Shown: piece by piece, positions 6,157 to 8,144 of the stretch
How positions within the stretch are numbered: the stretch's first letter is position 1
Layout of the letters: each line of letters starts with the position of its first letter
From: DASZYF01 sp035545535
GTDB taxonomy: Bacteria; Actinomycetota; Actinomycetes; Mycobacteriales; CAJCIY01
Direction of reading: 5' to 3'
Length of the DNA stretch: 8,144 nucleotides
NCBI GenBank assembly: GCA_035545535.1
Contig: DASZYF010000233.1
Span: forward strand, 1-8,144
Position numbers and translations under genes: made by a program
The notes under the pieces: model-generated
Seen by the model: the letters and a program-made list of their open reading frames with translations, nothing else
What the model was told of the DNA's origin: nothing
Databases searched by the model: none

Positions 6157-6579
6157 TCAGACGCGGGCGCGCCGTCGCGGGCGGCTCGGCTCCTGGCCGT
6201 GCCCGACCACGTAGGACTCCACGAGGTGGTTCCAGCCGCAGCCCGCGCAGACCTCGACCACGTACACGCGGACCTCGGCGTGCTCGGCGGCGACCTCCTC
6301 GACCTCACCTGGGAACGCCGAGCGACCGGAGGACGAGCCGAGCTCGTCGCCGTAGAGCCAGGTGGACAGCAGCAGGCGGTTGCCGGCGCAGACGGGGCAG
6401 GGGTAGCCCGCCGGGGTCCCGAGCGTGGTGGCGGCCCGGCGCAGGAGCGGGTCGGCGTCGCACACCTCGTCGCGGCGGACGCGACCGCGGGCGAGGTCGG
6501 CGAGGACGCCCCGCCGGACCAGCGCGTAGTCGACGAACGCCCGGCCTGCGGGGCTTCGAGGACGTGGCGCCGACGCCAT
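6157..6579 (-). CDS. DUF5318 zinc-ribbon protein (Rv0049-like)
   Basis: A small conserved actinobacterial protein of unknown function. The 140-residue product starts MASAPRPRSPAG and has the helical motif VDYALVRRGVLADLARG (16-32), CPVC (61-64), LYGDELGSSSGRS (75-87), and VRVYVVEVCAGCGWNHLVESYVVG (103-126, two blocks). Cys61/Cys64 and Cys111/Cys114 make a likely zinc ribbon. An upstream in-frame ATG at 6666 would add 29 unconserved residues. I chose 6579 because family members have about this length and because a -10-like TAGGTT ends seven bases before this ATG, the arrangement of a leaderless message. It is divergent from padR and 38 bases upstream of the GT87 gene, probably in one transcript. 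The conserved context links it to envelope genes, but its role is not known. Confidence 0.9.
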   Translation of the reverse strand: MASAPRPRSPAGRAFVDYALVRRGVLADLARGRVRRDEVCDADPLLRRAATTLGTPAGYPCPVCAGNRLLLSTWLYGDELGSSSGRSAFPGEVEEVAAEHAEVRVYVVEVCAGCGWNHLVESYVVGHGQEPSRPRRRARV

Positions 6580-6586
6580 GCGCGCC

Positions 6587-6592
6587 AACCTA
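6587..6592 (-). promoter_or_regulatory. Candidate -10 box for a leaderless DUF5318 transcript
   Basis: On the minus strand TAGGTT (TANNNT pattern) is followed by GGCGCGC and then the ATG at 6579. Transcription would begin at or within a base of the start codon. No Shine-Dalgarno is present between the box and the ATG. Leaderless messages with exactly this spacing are common in actinobacteria. No convincing -35 is seen. Confidence 0.5.
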
Positions 6593-6667
6593 CGACGTGG
6601 CCGGTGGGGCGTGGCGCACTCCTCCGCCGCGCCCGGAGGCTTCCGACACGCCGTGGTCGGGGTCACG

Positions 6668-6697
6668 TTGCCCGGTTCGCCGGACCTGGGCTATCGT
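6668..6697 (+). promoter_or_regulatory. Candidate padR-ino1 promoter
   Basis: TTGCCC (6668-6673) and TATCGT (6692-6697) are separated by 18 bases and each match four of six consensus positions. Transcription would start near 6704, giving a leader of about 57 bases before the padR GTG. The -10 overlaps the first of the TATCG elements. Motif reading only. Confidence 0.4.
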
Positions 6698-6722
6698 CGT
6701 TACCTATCGGCGCGATACATCG
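6691..6722. promoter_or_regulatory. TATCG/CGATA repeat cluster, candidate PadR operator
   Basis: CTATCG occurs at 6691-6696 and 6704-6709, 13 bases apart, and the second copy forms a perfect inverted repeat with CGATA (TATCG-GCG-CGATA, 6705-6717). A further short inverted repeat, CGAT-AC-ATCG, covers 6713-6722. The cluster runs from the predicted -10 to just past the predicted start of padR-ino1 transcription, where a bound repressor would block the polymerase. PadR regulators commonly repress their own promoter through such dyads. Binding is inferred. Confidence 0.5.
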
Positions 6723-6760
6723 CCGCCATCGATCGGTTCGCAGCAGACGAAGGGAACCCC

Positions 6761-7354
6761 GTGCTGGAGTTCGCGGTCCTCGGACTGCTCTCCGAGGGTC
6801 CCCTGCACGGCTACGAGCTGCGCAAGCGGATGACCGAGCGCCTCGGCGGCGCCCGCCGGGTGTCGTTCGGCTCGCTCTACCCGACCCTGCGCAAGCTCCA
6901 GAGCGCGGGCCACATCACCGTGTCCGACACCGAAGCCGCCACGCGCCTGACCGGCCGCCGCACCGTGGTCTACGAGATCACCGCCGAGGGCAAGGAGCGC
7001 TTCGCCGAGATGGTCGCCGAGGCGGGTCCGGCCGCGTGGGAGGACGAGGCGTTCGGCGTCCACGTCGCCTTCTTCTCCCAGGCCGACCCCAACACGCGCC
7101 TGCGGGTGCTCGAGGGCCGGCGTGGCCGGCTCGAGGAGCGTCGGGAAGGCCTGCGCGCGTCGCTCTCCCGCACCGCGGAGCGCGTCGACCGCTACACGCT
7201 CGACCTGCAGCAGCACGCCTATGACTCGGTCGAGCGCGAGGTGCGCTGGCTCACCGAGCTGATCGACCGTGAGCGCACCGAGAGCACGGCCCCCGCAACG
7301 CCGCACGCACCTGCGTCCAGCACAGCCCCGTCCCAGCAGCCCCAGCACCACTGA
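6761..7354 (+). CDS. PadR-family transcriptional regulator
   Basis: A DNA-binding regulator of 197 residues, usual for the two-domain PadR type. The winged helix spans about 1-80 with the hallmark LEFAVLGLLSEGPLHGYELRK (2-22), SFGSLYPTLRKLQSAG (35-50) and the wing RRTVVYEITAEGK (66-78). The C-terminal helical dimerisation domain follows (about 95-172), and a Ser/Pro/Ala/His/Gln tail (173-197) is probably disordered. Start: GTG at 6761 with AAGGGA five bases upstream (6750-6755). The same frame is open back to an ATG at 6578, but that stretch shows no conserved character and contains the promoter motifs. It stands 16 bases upstream of ino1 on the same strand, so the two are likely co-transcribed, as with Rv0047c and Rv0046c. 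It may regulate ino1 and itself; the signal it senses cannot be read. Confidence 0.93.
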   Translation: MLEFAVLGLLSEGPLHGYELRKRMTERLGGARRVSFGSLYPTLRKLQSAGHITVSDTEAATRLTGRRTVVYEITAEGKERFAEMVAEAGPAAWEDEAFGVHVAFFSQADPNTRLRVLEGRRGRLEERREGLRASLSRTAERVDRYTLDLQQHAYDSVEREVRWLTELIDRERTESTAPATPHAPASSTAPSQQPQHH

Positions 7355-7370
7355 ACAAGGAGTCAAGTCC

Positions 7371-8144
7371 ATGGGTTCCGTCCGCGTCGCCATCGTCGGT
7401 GTTGGCAACTGCGCTGCGTCGCTCGTCCAGGGCGTCGAGTACTACAAGGACGCCGACCCGTCGTCGCGCGTGCCCGGCCTGATGCACGTGCAGCTGGGCG
7501 AGTACCACGTGCGCGACGTCGAGTTCGTCGCCGCGTTCGACGTCGACGCCAAGAAGGTCGGCTTCGACCTCTCCGAGGCCATCGGCGCCAGCGAGAACAA
7601 CACGATCAAGATCTGCGACGTCCCGCCGACCGGCGTGACGGTGCAGCGCGGCCACACCCTCGACGGTCTCGGCAAGTACTACCGCGAGACGATCGAGGAG
7701 TCCGACGCGGAGCCGGTCGACATCGTCGCCGCCCTGCGCGAGTCCCGCGCCGACGTGCTCGTCTGCTACCTCCCCGTCGGCTCCGAGGACGCGGCGAAGT
7801 ACTACGCGCAGTGCGCCATCGACGCCAAGGTCGCGTTCGTCAACGCCCTCCCGGTCTTCATCGCGGGCACCAAGGAGTGGGCCGACAAGTTCACTGCCGC
7901 AGGCGTTCCGATCGTCGGCGACGACATCAAGAGCCAGGTCGGCGCGACCATCACGCACCGCGTGCTCGCCAAGCTGTTCGAGGACCGCGGGGTCATCCTC
8001 GACCGCACCTACCAGCTGAACGTCGGCGGCAACATGGACTTCAAGAACATGCTCGAGCGCGAGCGCCTGGAGTCGAAGAAGATCTCGAAGACGCAGGCCG
8101 TCACGAGCAACCTCGAGCACGACCTCGGCAAGCGCAACGTCCAC
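7371..8144 (+). CDS. ino1: Inositol-3-phosphate synthase, 3'-truncated by window edge
   Basis: Converts glucose 6-phosphate to 1D-myo-inositol 3-phosphate (EC 5.5.1.4) with bound NAD, in the cytosol. It is the first step toward phosphatidylinositol, its mannosides and mycothiol in actinobacteria. The visible 258 codons, about 70 percent of the usual length near 360, are open to the window edge with no stop. Residues 8-17 (IVGVGNCAAS) form the Rossmann NAD loop. GDDIKSQVGAT (183-193) and NVGGNMDFKNML (217-228), followed by a KKISKTQAV stretch (237-245), are the catalytic-domain signatures. Start: ATG at 7371 with AAGGAG eight bases upstream (7357-7362). The archaeal/actinobacterial type is shorter than the eukaryotic enzyme. 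Downstream of padR in the same direction, probably under its control. Identification is secure. Confidence 0.97.
   Translation, partial: MGSVRVAIVGVGNCAASLVQGVEYYKDADPSSRVPGLMHVQLGEYHVRDVEFVAAFDVDAKKVGFDLSEAIGASENNTIKICDVPPTGVTVQRGHTLDGLGKYYRETIEESDAEPVDIVAALRESRADVLVCYLPVGSEDAAKYYAQCAIDAKVAFVNALPVFIAGTKEWADKFTAAGVPIVGDDIKSQVGATITHRVLAKLFEDRGVILDRTYQLNVGGNMDFKNMLERERLESKKISKTQAVTSNLEHDLGKRNVH

Noticed and set aside
4712..6214. 500-codon plus-strand open frame opposite the GT87 gene
   Set aside because: Same reason: charged low-complexity product antisense to a clear GT87 gene.
6578..6760. N-terminal extension of padR to the ATG at 6578
   Set aside because: The added 61 residues have no family match, the region holds promoter-like boxes and dyads, and a proper ribosome-binding site precedes the GTG at 6761.
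7251..8144. 297-codon minus-strand open frame opposite ino1
   Set aside because: It is antisense to a highly conserved ino1 sequence and resembles no known protein; it has the Val/Asp/Leu/Arg-rich composition of a shadow frame.

Overview
The window is high-GC bacterial DNA with GTG starts and strong third-position G/C. The gene order is a familiar conserved block of the class Actinomycetia: ino1 and padR diverge from a DUF5318 gene, a GT87 membrane glycosyltransferase gene, and then rpsF-ssb-rpsR-rplI. In Mycobacterium tuberculosis the matching block runs from Rv0046c (ino1) to Rv0056 (rplI). The sequence does not let me name a genus. I count nine protein genes, no tRNA or rRNA, no mobile element and no CRISPR array. 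No gap between genes exceeds about 185 bases.

Left part (41-1624, minus strand): the ribosomal/replication operon, transcribed right to left as rpsF (S6), ssb, rpsR (S18, zinc-ribbon type) and rplI (L9). Upstream of it (1625-1745) is a structured leader: a hairpin capped by an anti-Shine-Dalgarno/Shine-Dalgarno pairing, with a CCG next to the hairpin. This looks like the S6:S18 autoregulatory leader known from other bacteria. A likely -10 box and a strong 8-2-8 palindrome lie further upstream.

Middle (1746-6579, minus strand): a probable four-gene membrane/envelope unit. It starts with a DUF5318 zinc-ribbon protein that looks leaderless. Next come a GT87-type polytopic glycosyltransferase, a second polytopic GT-C-like protein overlapping it by ATGA, and an unrecognised Ser/Pro-rich protein anchored at both ends by hydrophobic segments. 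The class A penicillin-binding protein gene (ponA) that lies between the DUF5318 and GT87 genes in mycobacteria is absent: only 38 bases separate them here.

Right part (6580-8144, plus strand): a divergent promoter region with TATCG/CGATA repeats, a PadR-family regulator, and 16 bases later ino1 (inositol-3-phosphate synthase), cut by the window edge. The repeats sit where a repressor would block padR-ino1 transcription, suggesting autoregulation.

Functionally, ino1 supplies inositol for phosphatidylinositol. The GT-C proteins plausibly move sugars from polyprenyl carriers outside the membrane, onto lipids or onto proteins such as the Ser/Pro-rich neighbour. That link is inference. Most of the window is ordinary, conserved actinobacterial chromosome. 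The most interesting parts are the regulatory elements, the missing ponA and the unrecognised Ser/Pro-rich protein.
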